From a virus: a stretch of 64,000 bases of DNA. A model generated the notes under the pieces. The model was not told where the DNA came from, made no database searches, and worked only from the letters and a program-made list of their open reading frames with translations. The position numbers and the translations under genes are program-made. Of this stretch, positions 49,851 through 57,706 are shown one piece after another. The stretch lies in IMG/VR virus record IMGVR_UViG_3300028557_000035, positions 1-64,000 of that record; one strand, given 5' to 3'. Numbering within the stretch: the first letter of the stretch is position 1; each line of letters begins with the position of its first letter.

Positions 49851-50182
49851 TGGACATATATCACATTTGGTGTGAAAAATCAGAAGACATACCCGACTTA
49901 GAGTGGGTTAACAATATGAAGGGATTCTTGGATCACCTTGTATCAGAAAAGAAAATGGAATCATATCGCATCACTAGATGCAAGATGGGATTTCGTTCAA
50001 TAGCAGATATGCCTGAATGGCATATTATGATGGAATTTACTAGCATGGCTCAGATGGATGAAGCATTCAAACGAGTCGCACCACTTGAAGGTGATTTAGA
50101 AACTAAGCACAAGAGTTTCAATCAGTTTGTCAGTGGTAACATACAACACGCACTTTTTAGAGATTGGCCAGACATACTATGA
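49850..50182 (+). CDS. DUF6614-like protein, 110 aa
   Basis: Begins MDIYHIWCEKSEDIPDLEWV and has YRITRCKMGFRSIADMPEWH and ALFRDWPDIL at the end, matching my recollection of the DUF6614 family (small alpha/beta protein). Overlaps both neighbours by a few bases. Function unknown. Confidence 0.7.
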   Translation: MDIYHIWCEKSEDIPDLEWVNNMKGFLDHLVSEKKMESYRITRCKMGFRSIADMPEWHIMMEFTSMAQMDEAFKRVAPLEGDLETKHKSFNQFVSGNIQHALFRDWPDIL

Positions 50183-51219
50183 CATATTCAGTTTATCAAC
50201 ATTGGGACCCATTAAAAGTAATGGCAGTAGGAAAATCTTATCCTCCTGAGTTATACGATTATATTAAGAACGAAAAAGTTCGTAAAGTATTTTATCAAAT
50301 AGCAGAAGAAACAGAAGAAGATTATCAAAAGTTAATATCTTTGTTAGAAAGTTTTGGTGTACAAACGGTTAGACCAAATATGGATGGGCCTATTGCAAAT
50401 GCAAAACATTGTATTAAAAATAATACAACGATTACAAGGCCTTGGGCAATGCAACCCAGAGATTATTCAATTATGCTGGGTGAGACATTTTATATTGCGT
50501 TCGGGGATTCGTCATTTAATGACCCAATTTTATCATTAGTAGAACAACAAGGTAACAAGGTTGTAGATACAATTCAAAATAATATGATTAAATTAAATGC
50601 CGCAATGACCAGCCGTATAGGTAAGGATTTAATTATAGGTACAATAGATGCTCATGAAACCTTTAATGTATCTTTAGAAGATATTCGAAAAGACCTTCAA
50701 AATAATTTACCTGACTATCGTGTTAAGGTAATGGATACTGTAGGGCATACAGATGGTTGCTTTTGTCCTGTAGTTCCCGGATTGATAGTAAGCATTATGG
50801 GACAAACTACATATGAAGAAACATTACCGGGATGGGAAGTAGTATGGCTTAAAGGTGAAAGTTGGAATAAAATGGCTGACTGGCAAAAATTAAAAGCAAT
50901 TAATAAAGGAAAGTGGTGGGTGCCAGGAGAAGAATTAAATCAAGACTTTACTGATTATGTAGAGACTTGGATGAATCACTGGGTTGGTTATGTTGAAGAA
51001 AGTGTATTTGACGTAAACATGATTGTAGTTGATAAGAAAAATGTAATTGTCAATGGATACAATAAATTAGCATTTGATGCGTTTAGTAGATACGGGATTA
51101 CCCCACACATATGTAATTTCCGTCATCGTTATTTCTGGGACGGTGGATTACATTGTATTACTAGTGACTTACATCGTGAGGGTATAATGGAAGATTACTT
51201 CCCTGAACGTAATCAATAG
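50179..51219 (+). CDS. Amidinotransferase-family protein
   Basis: A 346-aa protein of the pentein (amidinotransferase) fold. VGHTDGCFCPVVPG holds the catalytic His-x-Asp pair, and WDGGLHCITSDLHREG near the C-terminus the nucleophile Cys. Family members make guanidinoacetate or hydrolyse guanidino groups; phage homologues are frequent, role unknown. ATG chosen at the ATGA overlap rather than an upstream TTG. Convergent with the peptidase gene, overlapping by 7 nt. Confidence 0.85.
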   Translation: MTYSVYQHWDPLKVMAVGKSYPPELYDYIKNEKVRKVFYQIAEETEEDYQKLISLLESFGVQTVRPNMDGPIANAKHCIKNNTTITRPWAMQPRDYSIMLGETFYIAFGDSSFNDPILSLVEQQGNKVVDTIQNNMIKLNAAMTSRIGKDLIIGTIDAHETFNVSLEDIRKDLQNNLPDYRVKVMDTVGHTDGCFCPVVPGLIVSIMGQTTYEETLPGWEVVWLKGESWNKMADWQKLKAINKGKWWVPGEELNQDFTDYVETWMNHWVGYVEESVFDVNMIVVDKKNVIVNGYNKLAFDAFSRYGITPHICNFRHRYFWDGGLHCITSDLHREGIMEDYFPERNQ

Positions 51220-51947
51220 GCAAGGGCAAGAAGCTTTGCTTCAGGGATACGTGTTTTAGTATTCTTTGAACCCAACAGGACTACGGTCCTGATTCCATTT
51301 GCTGTATCAATCATCATAACAATACAACCGCCCGCTTTGTTAATAAATCCTGTTTTGCTGACTAGGAACTTATAACCATTACCAACTAAGCTATTAGTAT
51401 TTTTAAACTCTACATTTTTCTTCTTACTAACATTCCAACGAACAGCATCCATATTACTTGCGTGAACAATCAATGGATACTTGCTTGCCGCAAATACTAA
51501 CTTAATCAAATCATGTGCTGTGCTGACATTGGTGTGCATTCTTCCAGTTGGGTCTGTAAAGACACTGTTAGTCATTTGTAATAGTGTTGCTTTACTATTC
51601 ATTGCATCAATGCAACTTTTATATCCTCCCGGATAATAATCACATAACATCTGTGCGGCATTGTTATCACTCTTAACGATTGCCAAATCTATCAGTGTTT
51701 CTCTGGTTAGTTGTTTGTTGTAGAGTTTCTTTGGAATGATTTCCGTTAGTGATTGACCACTATCTAACACGACCATAGCAGTCATTAGTTTGGTAATACT
51801 TGCTATGCTACGGACCTCTGACATATTAGAGCCTTCAAGTATCTTACCATTATGGTCGGCAACTAACCAAGCTTGTGCTGTTAGTGTTTGGTCGGCGTAA
51901 ACAGAACTTGTTGCTAATGTTAGTATTATTATTAATTTCTTAATCAT
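51213..51947 (-). CDS. Secreted D,D-peptidase (S11, D-alanyl-D-alanine carboxypeptidase family)
   Basis: A 244-aa exported serine peptidase acting on peptidoglycan stem peptides. Signal peptide MKKLIIILTLATSSVYA-like at the start (here MIKKLI...). Active-site motifs of S11: SITK (Ser50, Lys53), SDN (Ser93-Asn95) and KTG (198-200). Lacks the extra C-terminal domain of PBP5-type enzymes. A phage copy may loosen the wall at lysis or alter the envelope. Ends the minus-strand operon with the gene at 52264. Confidence 0.92.
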   Translation of the reverse strand: MIKKLIIILTLATSSVYADQTLTAQAWLVADHNGKILEGSNMSEVRSIASITKLMTAMVVLDSGQSLTEIIPKKLYNKQLTRETLIDLAIVKSDNNAAQMLCDYYPGGYKSCIDAMNSKATLLQMTNSVFTDPTGRMHTNVSTAHDLIKLVFAASKYPLIVHASNMDAVRWNVSKKKNVEFKNTNSLVGNGYKFLVSKTGFINKAGGCIVMMIDTANGIRTVVLLGSKNTKTRIPEAKLLALAY

Positions 51948-52264
51948 ATTGCTATTCCTTTTCTGGTTGAGATAATTTTCATATCAGTTCCAGTTCCAAC
52001 AACACAACTTAGTTCTTTCTTAGTTGCAACTATTGTCCAGTCATTCTCTATAGGATTCAACCAAACACTCATTATTGAGTTGGCTTCATCGTCCGTTTTT
52101 CCTGTTAGTAAGGGTAATTCTTTAAATTTCTCTCTGAGGCTCTTAAAGAGTTCTTGTGTATTATAACAAGGTAATTCTGTTTTTACAGTTTCTTCTAATT
52201 TTTGCGAGTAGGAGTTATTTGATAATATACACATCATCCCAATCGTTAGGTAAATTGCCTTCAT
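51944..52264 (-). CDS. Small secreted protein, 106 aa
   Basis: Signal peptide MKAIYLTIGMMCILSNNSYS, then KLPC-like paired Cys (ELPCYNTQELFKSL and ELSCVVGTG) and the pattern SVWLNPIENDWTIVAT. Such small periplasmic proteins recur in phages and Rhizobiales without known function. ATGA overlap with the peptidase gene. Promoter at 52288-52316. Confidence 0.72.
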   Translation of the reverse strand: MKAIYLTIGMMCILSNNSYSQKLEETVKTELPCYNTQELFKSLREKFKELPLLTGKTDDEANSIMSVWLNPIENDWTIVATKKELSCVVGTGTDMKIISTRKGIAI

Positions 52265-52287
52265 TTGATTCTCCTAATCGTTCTATC

Positions 52288-52316
52288 ATTATAGCATAAT
52301 AATCGTATATATGCAA
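52288..52316 (-). promoter_or_regulatory. Sigma70-type promoter for the peptidase operon
   Basis: On the minus strand: TTGCAT, 17 nt, TATAAT, followed by TAGGAGAA before the ATG at 52264. Confidence 0.7.
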
Positions 52317-52334
52317 ATGAAAATTACCCGCTGT

Positions 52335-52508
52335 TTACTTGTTATTTTTAACAAACCAATAATGTTTTTGTAATTCTCTAAGCACTTCACTTTCGGGTTG
52401 TTTAAAGTGTCTGGCAGCCATTTCAACAAAATCTAACCAACGAAAATTATAATCATCATTTCCCTGACACCATTGTTGATACATATGCTGTAATTCTCTA
52501 CCGTTCAT
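52335..52508 (-). CDS. Small phage protein, 57 aa
   Basis: Minus-strand micro-gene, MNGRELQHMYQQWCQGNDDY start and FRWLDFVEMAARHF. Normal composition, overlaps the next upstream gene on the same strand by 11 nt. Function unknown. Confidence 0.6.
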   Translation of the reverse strand: MNGRELQHMYQQWCQGNDDYNFRWLDFVEMAARHFKQPESEVLRELQKHYWFVKNNK

Positions 52509-52662
52509 TTTTCTTTTTCTTATCTTGTGCTTCTAATTTAGCCTTTACACCAGTGACTTCAAGTTTAGTCTCTTTCAATAGCTTTTCTGCTATAGGACTT
52601 GTGTGATAGGGGTGAAGTTTAGGAGGATTTTTTAGCCTAGGCTTGTGTTTAAACCAACTCAT
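52498..52662 (-). CDS. Small basic phage protein, 54 aa
   Basis: MSWFKHKPRLKNPPKLHPYH start, then a Lys-rich helix (KLLKETKLEVTG...). Strong AAAGGAG site on the minus strand, with a GATAAATA octamer further up. A small T4-like phage protein has the same MSWFK-[K/R]-P-R-x-K-x-P-P-K start. Function unknown. Confidence 0.65.
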   Translation of the reverse strand: MSWFKHKPRLKNPPKLHPYHTSPIAEKLLKETKLEVTGVKAKLEAQDKKKKNER

Positions 52663-52681
52663 ATTGTGGCTCCTTTATATT

Positions 52682-52689
52682 TATTTATC
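52682..52689 (-). promoter_or_regulatory. T4-late-type octamer, minus strand
   Basis: GATAAATA on the minus strand, 19 nt before the ATG at 52662. Confidence 0.45.
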
Positions 52690-52715
52690 TACATAGTTTT
52701 ATTTACCCAAAACTT

Positions 52716-52723
52716 GATAAATA
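52716..52723 (+). promoter_or_regulatory. T4-late-type octamer, plus strand
   Basis: GATAAATA; transcription would start near 52729, directly at AGTAAA, which pairs with TTTACT 7 nt later to give a 5'-end stem-loop. Confidence 0.45.
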
Positions 52724-52776
52724 TCAATAGTAAAAACCATCTTTACTCAAAAAATAATAAAAACAAGGAAAGAAAG

Positions 52777-53982
52777 ATGAAGAAAATCATAATAGCGTTG
52801 GCTATAGCAATTACTACGGGTGCAATAGCGCAGACTACAACCACATCCAGTTCTGCTGGTGGCACAACTACCGGCACAAGTACATTAATTAATCAAGGAA
52901 CATATGATTCCAAAACATTAGTTGACACTAATAGCACAAGCAACAGTACCAGTACTGTGACTTCAAATAGCAATACTACTAGTAATAGCAATAGTACCAG
53001 CACTGCCGCAGTAAACAGTACTAGCACAAACACCAACAATAACAATAGTACCAGTGTAAACACAAATAACAATATTAATTCAGGAACTAGTACTGTCAAC
53101 AATAACAATGTTAATTCCGGTACAATGACTTACAATAACAACAATAACAATGTTAATTCCGGTACAATGACTTACAATAACAACAATGTAAGTACCAGTT
53201 CTAGTACTAACGTTAATACCAATAACAATATCAACACCGGTGATATGACTTATAGAAATATCAATACTTCAACTAGTACTAGCACAGCAACTAACAATAA
53301 CAACAACGTCAACACCGGTGATATGACGTATAGAAACATTAATAACAGTACAAGTACTGCTACCAACAACAATAACAACGTTAGTACAAGCACTGCTACT
53401 AACAACAATGTAAACACCGGTGATATGACCAATCGTAATATCAATACTTCAACTAGTGCAAGTACTGCTACCAACAACAATATTAATCAAAATAATTCGG
53501 TTAACACAAATATTCAGCAAGGTGAGGTAACCAATACTAATATTAATAAAACTGAGGTCACACAACGTCTTATTCAACCTCCACCAACTGCTGTTGCACC
53601 TGCAATGCTAAGTGGTGGTAATGCTGACCTATGTTCTACGGGTAGTTCTGGCTCAGTTCAGACACAAGTATTTGGCGTATCAAGTGGTGGCACAGTACGT
53701 GATATGAATTGCGAACGACTAAAGTTAAGTAAAACTCTATACGATATGGGTATGAAGGTAGCCGCAGTTGCTACTATGTGTCAAGACCGTCGTGTGTTTG
53801 ATGCTATGTTAGCCGCTGGTACACCATGCCCATACGAAGGTAAGATTGGTGAGCAGGCAAAAGCACAATGGGACGCTAATCCAGATAAGATTCCAAAGTT
53901 AGATGAGGTAAAAATAGATGACACTTATAAGAAAGTTGGCATTGGCGCTATCCTTGGCGTTCTTGTCCACAAGTTATTCTAA
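52777..53982 (+). CDS. Secreted Asn/Thr/Ser repeat protein, 401 aa
   Basis: Start after AAGGAAAGAAAG; signal peptide MKKIIIALAIAITTGAIAQ. Residues about 20-260 are low-complexity Asn/Thr/Ser with repeats such as NNNVNSGTMTY and NINTGDMTYRN, like fibrous or beta-solenoid surface proteins. The last 130 residues form a distinct domain (MNCERLKLSKTLYDMGMKVA, then CQDRRVFDAML) similar to a domain in other phage virion proteins. Probably a virion or secreted appendage. An upstream reading frame extension (52645) is rejected. Confidence 0.75.
   Translation: MKKIIIALAIAITTGAIAQTTTTSSSAGGTTTGTSTLINQGTYDSKTLVDTNSTSNSTSTVTSNSNTTSNSNSTSTAAVNSTSTNTNNNNSTSVNTNNNINSGTSTVNNNNVNSGTMTYNNNNNNVNSGTMTYNNNNVSTSSSTNVNTNNNINTGDMTYRNINTSTSTSTATNNNNNVNTGDMTYRNINNSTSTATNNNNNVSTSTATNNNVNTGDMTNRNINTSTSASTATNNNINQNNSVNTNIQQGEVTNTNINKTEVTQRLIQPPPTAVAPAMLSGGNADLCSTGSSGSVQTQVFGVSSGGTVRDMNCERLKLSKTLYDMGMKVAAVATMCQDRRVFDAMLAAGTPCPYEGKIGEQAKAQWDANPDKIPKLDEVKIDDTYKKVGIGAILGVLVHKLF
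53101..53184 (+). repeat. Identical 42-bp tandem repeat in the Asn/Thr/Ser protein
   Basis: Two copies (53101-53142 and 53143-53184) are identical at DNA level, each coding about 14 residues with the NSGTMTY motif. Further imperfect units with the GDMTYRNIN motif occur at about 53233, 53311 and 53413. Exact identity points to recent duplication by slippage. Confidence 0.85.
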
Positions 53983-55741
53983 CAGTCAACAAGTTGATAC
54001 AACTGGTAACCTGACTAACTTTACTAACCAGGCTACTGGTACTACCTCTACCTGGCAAAATGCAGGTACTATTGGTCAACCACTAACCTGCTGGGCTGGT
54101 GGTGATCCGGGCTATTGTGGTCCACTACCTAGAGTTGCTGCCTGGGGGCCAGGATCTAATATCATCAACTTCTCTTATGGATTAACAGACTTAAATCAAA
54201 TAGTCAACATCAAAAACGCATTGCCTAACTCAGGAACAGGCTTACAAGTTAACGGGTTTAACTTTGGCTTTAGTGCCAAAAATGGCAATGGATGGGACAA
54301 TGGTCAACAAGACCAGTTATCGGCATACGTTAACATCTACAATAACAAAAACTCAGCAGTATTGGAATCATACAATTATAATCTAAATGGCAAATACAAC
54401 TGGACACAATTTTATTATTCAGAAACATTCAATTCACCATATGGTGTTCCTAGTCTAGGCAATGCTCAGTATGGATTTGTGGGCAAAGATAACAACTTCT
54501 GGACAGGGCCATATGGTCCAGAAATAACTGCTGTAAGTTTTAGTTTGAAGTATAGTGTTGATCCTTGTGCAACAAATCCTTTTTACTCGACTAGTTGTAA
54601 AGGATTCAACGATGCGCTTGCAAAACTAAACCCCGTAGTAGTTGTGCCTGAAGATGCACCTCCTCCGCCACCACCAGATGGTGCACCACCTCCTCCTGGA
54701 AGCCCTCCACCACCACTAGGTAGTCCTCCCCCTCCCCCAGGCTCAGAACCTCCACCAGGTAGTCCACCTCCACCGGGGAGTGGTCCAGGACCTAGCTCAA
54801 ATAATAATCCCAACGGCCCGCCACCGGCAAATCAACCTCCTCCTCAAGGTGGAGGCAGTCAACCTAAAGCAGGTGAAGTTAAAACAGCAAGTGATAATAC
54901 TAGCAAAGCAGGACCCAGTCTCAGTAGTGTTATGAGTATGATTAGTAGTAATCAAGCAAGAATAGGCAATGAGGCTAAATCAGTAGTGCAGGCTGCTGAA
55001 TCTGCTGCCACACAAACTGCAACATCTGCACAACAGCAAGCTGAATCAGTTGCCGGCTCTGCTGTTACACAAAGTATGTCTAGTAGTTCAACTGGTACAA
55101 GTGCCACAGCAGGCACTACAACTAGGGCAACTTCACAAACTCAAACTAGTGCATTTTCATTGCCAACTGGTCAAACTTCTACGGCATCTAGTATTGAAGC
55201 GATTCGTCCACCTACACAGGTTACTGTTACTGAAACTACACAGAGTATGGGTAGTGGATTAACTGTTACAACCATACCATATCAGTTTAGCTCAATTACT
55301 CCGCAGGTCTCGGGATCATTATCATCATTTGAATCACCATTAACAAACTTTGGATTCCAGTTGCCAACAGGACGTTCTGGTATACAGATAGAGCCTGAGT
55401 CAACTCCACAGACTGAGGGAATCAAAGTAGGTGGTCGTTCTGTATTAAATGACGCAATAGAACAACGCCCTATGATGTTAAACGCAAATACACAAGAACA
55501 AAAAACAGATGCAGTAAACAAGAACGTGCAACCAAATGAATTAGCCGGAGGTGTTGATATTACTAGAATGGCAACACAACCTGCTGGCTATCAGGCATAT
55601 TCATTTGCGTTAGCAGATGCACCGTTCTATGCACCAAAAGAGATTTACAGAAATCAAGTAAATGTAGACAACGTAAGAGTATTACGTCAATTGTCTAGCG
55701 ATAGATTACACCAAGATTTGGTGAACTTACAATACAAATAA
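53918..55741 (+). CDS. Secreted Pro-rich virion-like protein, 607 aa
   Basis: Starts inside the 3' end of the previous gene (65-nt overlap in another frame) with a strong signal peptide (MTLIRKLALALSLAFLSTSY). N-terminal folded domain to about residue 235 (with TCWAGGDPGYCGPLPR and FSYGLTDLNQIV); Pro/Gly-rich spacer (repeated PPPPGS, residues ~245-310); Ser/Thr/Gln-rich middle; and a folded C-terminal domain (AYSFALADAPFYAPKEIYRN). Plausible phage fibre, adhesin or spike. Function unknown. Confidence 0.72.
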   Translation: MTLIRKLALALSLAFLSTSYSNSQQVDTTGNLTNFTNQATGTTSTWQNAGTIGQPLTCWAGGDPGYCGPLPRVAAWGPGSNIINFSYGLTDLNQIVNIKNALPNSGTGLQVNGFNFGFSAKNGNGWDNGQQDQLSAYVNIYNNKNSAVLESYNYNLNGKYNWTQFYYSETFNSPYGVPSLGNAQYGFVGKDNNFWTGPYGPEITAVSFSLKYSVDPCATNPFYSTSCKGFNDALAKLNPVVVVPEDAPPPPPPDGAPPPPGSPPPPLGSPPPPPGSEPPPGSPPPPGSGPGPSSNNNPNGPPPANQPPPQGGGSQPKAGEVKTASDNTSKAGPSLSSVMSMISSNQARIGNEAKSVVQAAESAATQTATSAQQQAESVAGSAVTQSMSSSSTGTSATAGTTTRATSQTQTSAFSLPTGQTSTASSIEAIRPPTQVTVTETTQSMGSGLTVTTIPYQFSSITPQVSGSLSSFESPLTNFGFQLPTGRSGIQIEPESTPQTEGIKVGGRSVLNDAIEQRPMMLNANTQEQKTDAVNKNVQPNELAGGVDITRMATQPAGYQAYSFALADAPFYAPKEIYRNQVNVDNVRVLRQLSSDRLHQDLVNLQYK

Positions 55742-55752
55742 AGGAAAATAAA

Positions 55753-55875
55753 ATGTTTGATATATTATTATGGATAGCAGTAGGTGCATTTATAGGTTGG
55801 AACTTCCCTCAACCTTTCTGGGCTAAAATGATGCAAGAAAAAATACAAGCTATATTAGCTAAAAAAGGAAAATAA
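55753..55875 (+). CDS. Small membrane protein, 40 aa
   Basis: MFDILLWIAVGAFIGWNFPQ start; one transmembrane helix and a basic tail. This small protein with G-A-F-I-G-W-x-F-P is widespread in T4-like marine phages. AAGGAAA precedes the ATG. Confidence 0.65.
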   Translation: MFDILLWIAVGAFIGWNFPQPFWAKMMQEKIQAILAKKGK

Positions 55876-55876
55876 A

Positions 55877-56497
55877 ATGGCAGAAGAAATAAAAAATGTA
55901 AATGCTAAAATTGATGAGGCTGAGGCGGCTGTAAAAAAGTATGCCAGTAAAGATACTGTCATCAGTATTGGTGGCTATGAATTTACACCTGCAAAATTAA
56001 TGGTTGCGGCTACAATTGTATCATCTATATTAGGTGGATTATATGGTTCATTTGAAGTCTATAAAGATTACGTGGGTATGAAGAAAAAGATTGCTGAATA
56101 TTCAGCTCCGGATTTATCTGGCTTTGATAAACGTTTAGCAGTCATTGAAGAAAATAGTAGCAAAACAAGCGATTACACACGTGATATCAAAACTGATTTG
56201 AAGAATGATATTCGCCGTAATGAATCTGTAACCGAGCAAGTAGAACGTAGCGTTAAGAATGCACAACGTGAAACTGAAAGTGAAATGCGTGATATGCGTA
56301 AAGCTGTGCGTGAAGACCTAGAAAGGGCCAGAACCGAAGCGGCTGCAATTCGCAAAGACATGGAAGCAACACGTAAGGAAATCAACAGTGAATTTACTGC
56401 GGCTCGCAGAGAAATCAACCGTGAAGTAGAAACATTAAAGAGAGAAGTTGATAGCAAAATACAAAAGGCTATGGATAATCCGTTGGCAAACAAATGA
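55877..56497 (+). CDS. Membrane coiled-coil protein, 206 aa
   Basis: One transmembrane helix near residues 39-60 (LMVAATIVSSILGGLYGSF), then about 130 residues of highly charged coiled coil (EMRDMRKAVREDLERARTEA). Function unknown, possibly virion or host-membrane scaffold. Overlaps the next small gene by 4 nt. Confidence 0.75.
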   Translation: MAEEIKNVNAKIDEAEAAVKKYASKDTVISIGGYEFTPAKLMVAATIVSSILGGLYGSFEVYKDYVGMKKKIAEYSAPDLSGFDKRLAVIEENSSKTSDYTRDIKTDLKNDIRRNESVTEQVERSVKNAQRETESEMRDMRKAVREDLERARTEAAAIRKDMEATRKEINSEFTAARREINREVETLKREVDSKIQKAMDNPLANK

Positions 56498-56658
56498 AAT
56501 ACATAGTGCTACTGGTGCTGGGAATAATTATCCCATCATCAGCGGCACGTATTGAGTGTGTTCGGTGGGCATGGAGTGGCGATGTTTACAATCGTAAAGT
56601 AATATGTTTAGAATGGCGAGATAGAGATGCACCAAAGAAGATTGACAAGAAAAAATGA
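56494..56658 (+). CDS. Small secreted protein, 54 aa
   Basis: Signal peptide MKYIVLLVLGIIIPSSAA followed by RIECVRWAWSGDVYNRKVIC. The CVRW-x-W-x-GDVYNRKV-x-C pattern matches small secreted proteins found in many phages. Two Cys could pair in the periplasm. Overlaps both neighbours. Function unknown. Confidence 0.68.
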   Translation: MKYIVLLVLGIIIPSSAARIECVRWAWSGDVYNRKVICLEWRDRDAPKKIDKKK

Positions 56659-57137
56659 TAGATCCTATTACTCTTGGTATTGCCTTCACAGCCGCCCAAC
56701 AATCAGTTGGTTATATTAAAAAAGCCATTGCATTAGGTAAGGATGTTAACAGTCTATACGGACAATTTGCTAAGTTTTTTGAAAACTCTGACACAATTCA
56801 CTCTGCTAATGTAGCGGCACAAAACGGTAAAAACATTCTTACCGATGGACAGATTAGGTCATTGTCGATACAGATTGCAATGCAAAGTAAAGCATTACGT
56901 GATGCTGAAAAAGAATTAAAAGAATTATTGATATGGTCAGGAAATAAAGATGTATGGGATGAGATGATGGCTGAACGTGTTCGTATGTATAAAGAACGTG
57001 CTAAATTACAAGCGGACATAAAAAATGCTAGGATTCAAGCACAGTCCGACATGATAGATAGACTGCTTATAGGCACAAGTTTTATGGCAATAGCGATCCC
57101 GGTTGTGCTTTTCACCTTTGCTATGCTCACTAGATAA
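56655..57137 (+). CDS. Conserved helical membrane protein, 160 aa
   Basis: Helical N-terminal part (MIDPITLGIAFTAAQQSVGY, then a second helix) and a C-terminal transmembrane segment (LLIGTSFMAIAIPVVLFTFA). Typical of small T4-like phage membrane or tail-associated proteins with an IDP-x-T start. Unknown function. Confidence 0.7.
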   Translation: MIDPITLGIAFTAAQQSVGYIKKAIALGKDVNSLYGQFAKFFENSDTIHSANVAAQNGKNILTDGQIRSLSIQIAMQSKALRDAEKELKELLIWSGNKDVWDEMMAERVRMYKERAKLQADIKNARIQAQSDMIDRLLIGTSFMAIAIPVVLFTFAMLTR

Positions 57138-57140
57138 ATA
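57133..57140 (+). promoter_or_regulatory. T4-late-type octamer
   Basis: GATAAATA, 22 nt before the ATG at 57163. A short AT-only inverted repeat (ATATTAA/TTAATAT) spans the leader and the start codon. Confidence 0.4.
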
Positions 57141-57162
57141 ATATATTAAAGAAAGGCTTAAT

Positions 57163-57699
57163 ATGGCAGAAGTAAAAACATTATCACGTAGTGAGCGTGA
57201 GGCACAACTTAAAGATAGAGCAGGATGGGTCATTACCGTCATTGCACTATTATTAGCAATTACAACATATATGGCTAGTGGATTTAGTAGCAAAATATTA
57301 AGTAATACAATCAAAGCAAACGATACTTGGAACTTTTACCAAGCTAAATCAATTAAGCAAAGTATCGCTGAAGGACAATTAGAATCCACTACAGATCCAA
57401 AACGTAAAGAAATATTACAAGCTAAAATTGATAGATATGAATCTGAGCCTGATAAGGGTGAGGGTAAGAAAGAATTAATGGCTAAAGCATTAAAGATTGA
57501 AGCCGAACGTGACGAAGCCAAAAAACATACACCATGGTTAACGTTTGCCGCAATGGCATTTCAGTTAGCTATTGTATTATTATCTGCTAGTATTTTGGCT
57601 GTGAGTAAACGTATGTTTTGGGGAAGTATTGGTGTTAGTATTTTTGGAACAATGTTATTGACCCAAGGCATTTGGCTTGTACTACCATTTGTGATATAA
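57163..57699 (+). CDS. DUF4337-like membrane protein, 178 aa
   Basis: Two N- and C-terminal membrane regions (ITVIALLLAITTYMASGF and two helices from about residue 125) flanking a soluble helical part. The NTIKANDTWNFYQAKSIK segment is the characteristic W-x-F/Y-YQAK-S-IK motif of DUF4337. These are inner-membrane proteins of unknown function, also in cyanophages. AAAGAAAGG precedes the ATG. Confidence 0.8.
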   Translation: MAEVKTLSRSEREAQLKDRAGWVITVIALLLAITTYMASGFSSKILSNTIKANDTWNFYQAKSIKQSIAEGQLESTTDPKRKEILQAKIDRYESEPDKGEGKKELMAKALKIEAERDEAKKHTPWLTFAAMAFQLAIVLLSASILAVSKRMFWGSIGVSIFGTMLLTQGIWLVLPFVI

Positions 57700-57700
57700 T
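57672..57700 (+). promoter_or_regulatory. Sigma70-type promoter, leaderless
   Basis: TTGGCT, 17 nt, TATAAT ending 6 nt before the ATG at 57707, within the 3' end of the DUF4337 gene. Confidence 0.6.
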
Positions 57701-57706
57701 CTATTA

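Noticed and set aside
52645-52776. 5' extension of the Asn/Thr/Ser protein
   Set aside because: The internal ATG begins a clean signal peptide and has a ribosome site; the extension overlaps the divergent promoter region.
52893-53480. Minus-strand Leu/Val frames under the Asn/Thr/Ser protein
   Set aside because: Pure antisense of AAC/AGT repeats; composition is an artefact.
53101-53480. CRISPR array
   Set aside because: Repeats are in-frame coding units of one protein with no unique spacers of constant length and no cas genes nearby.
54583-54813. Minus-strand Gly-rich frame under the PPPPGS region
   Set aside because: Antisense shadow of the proline codons.
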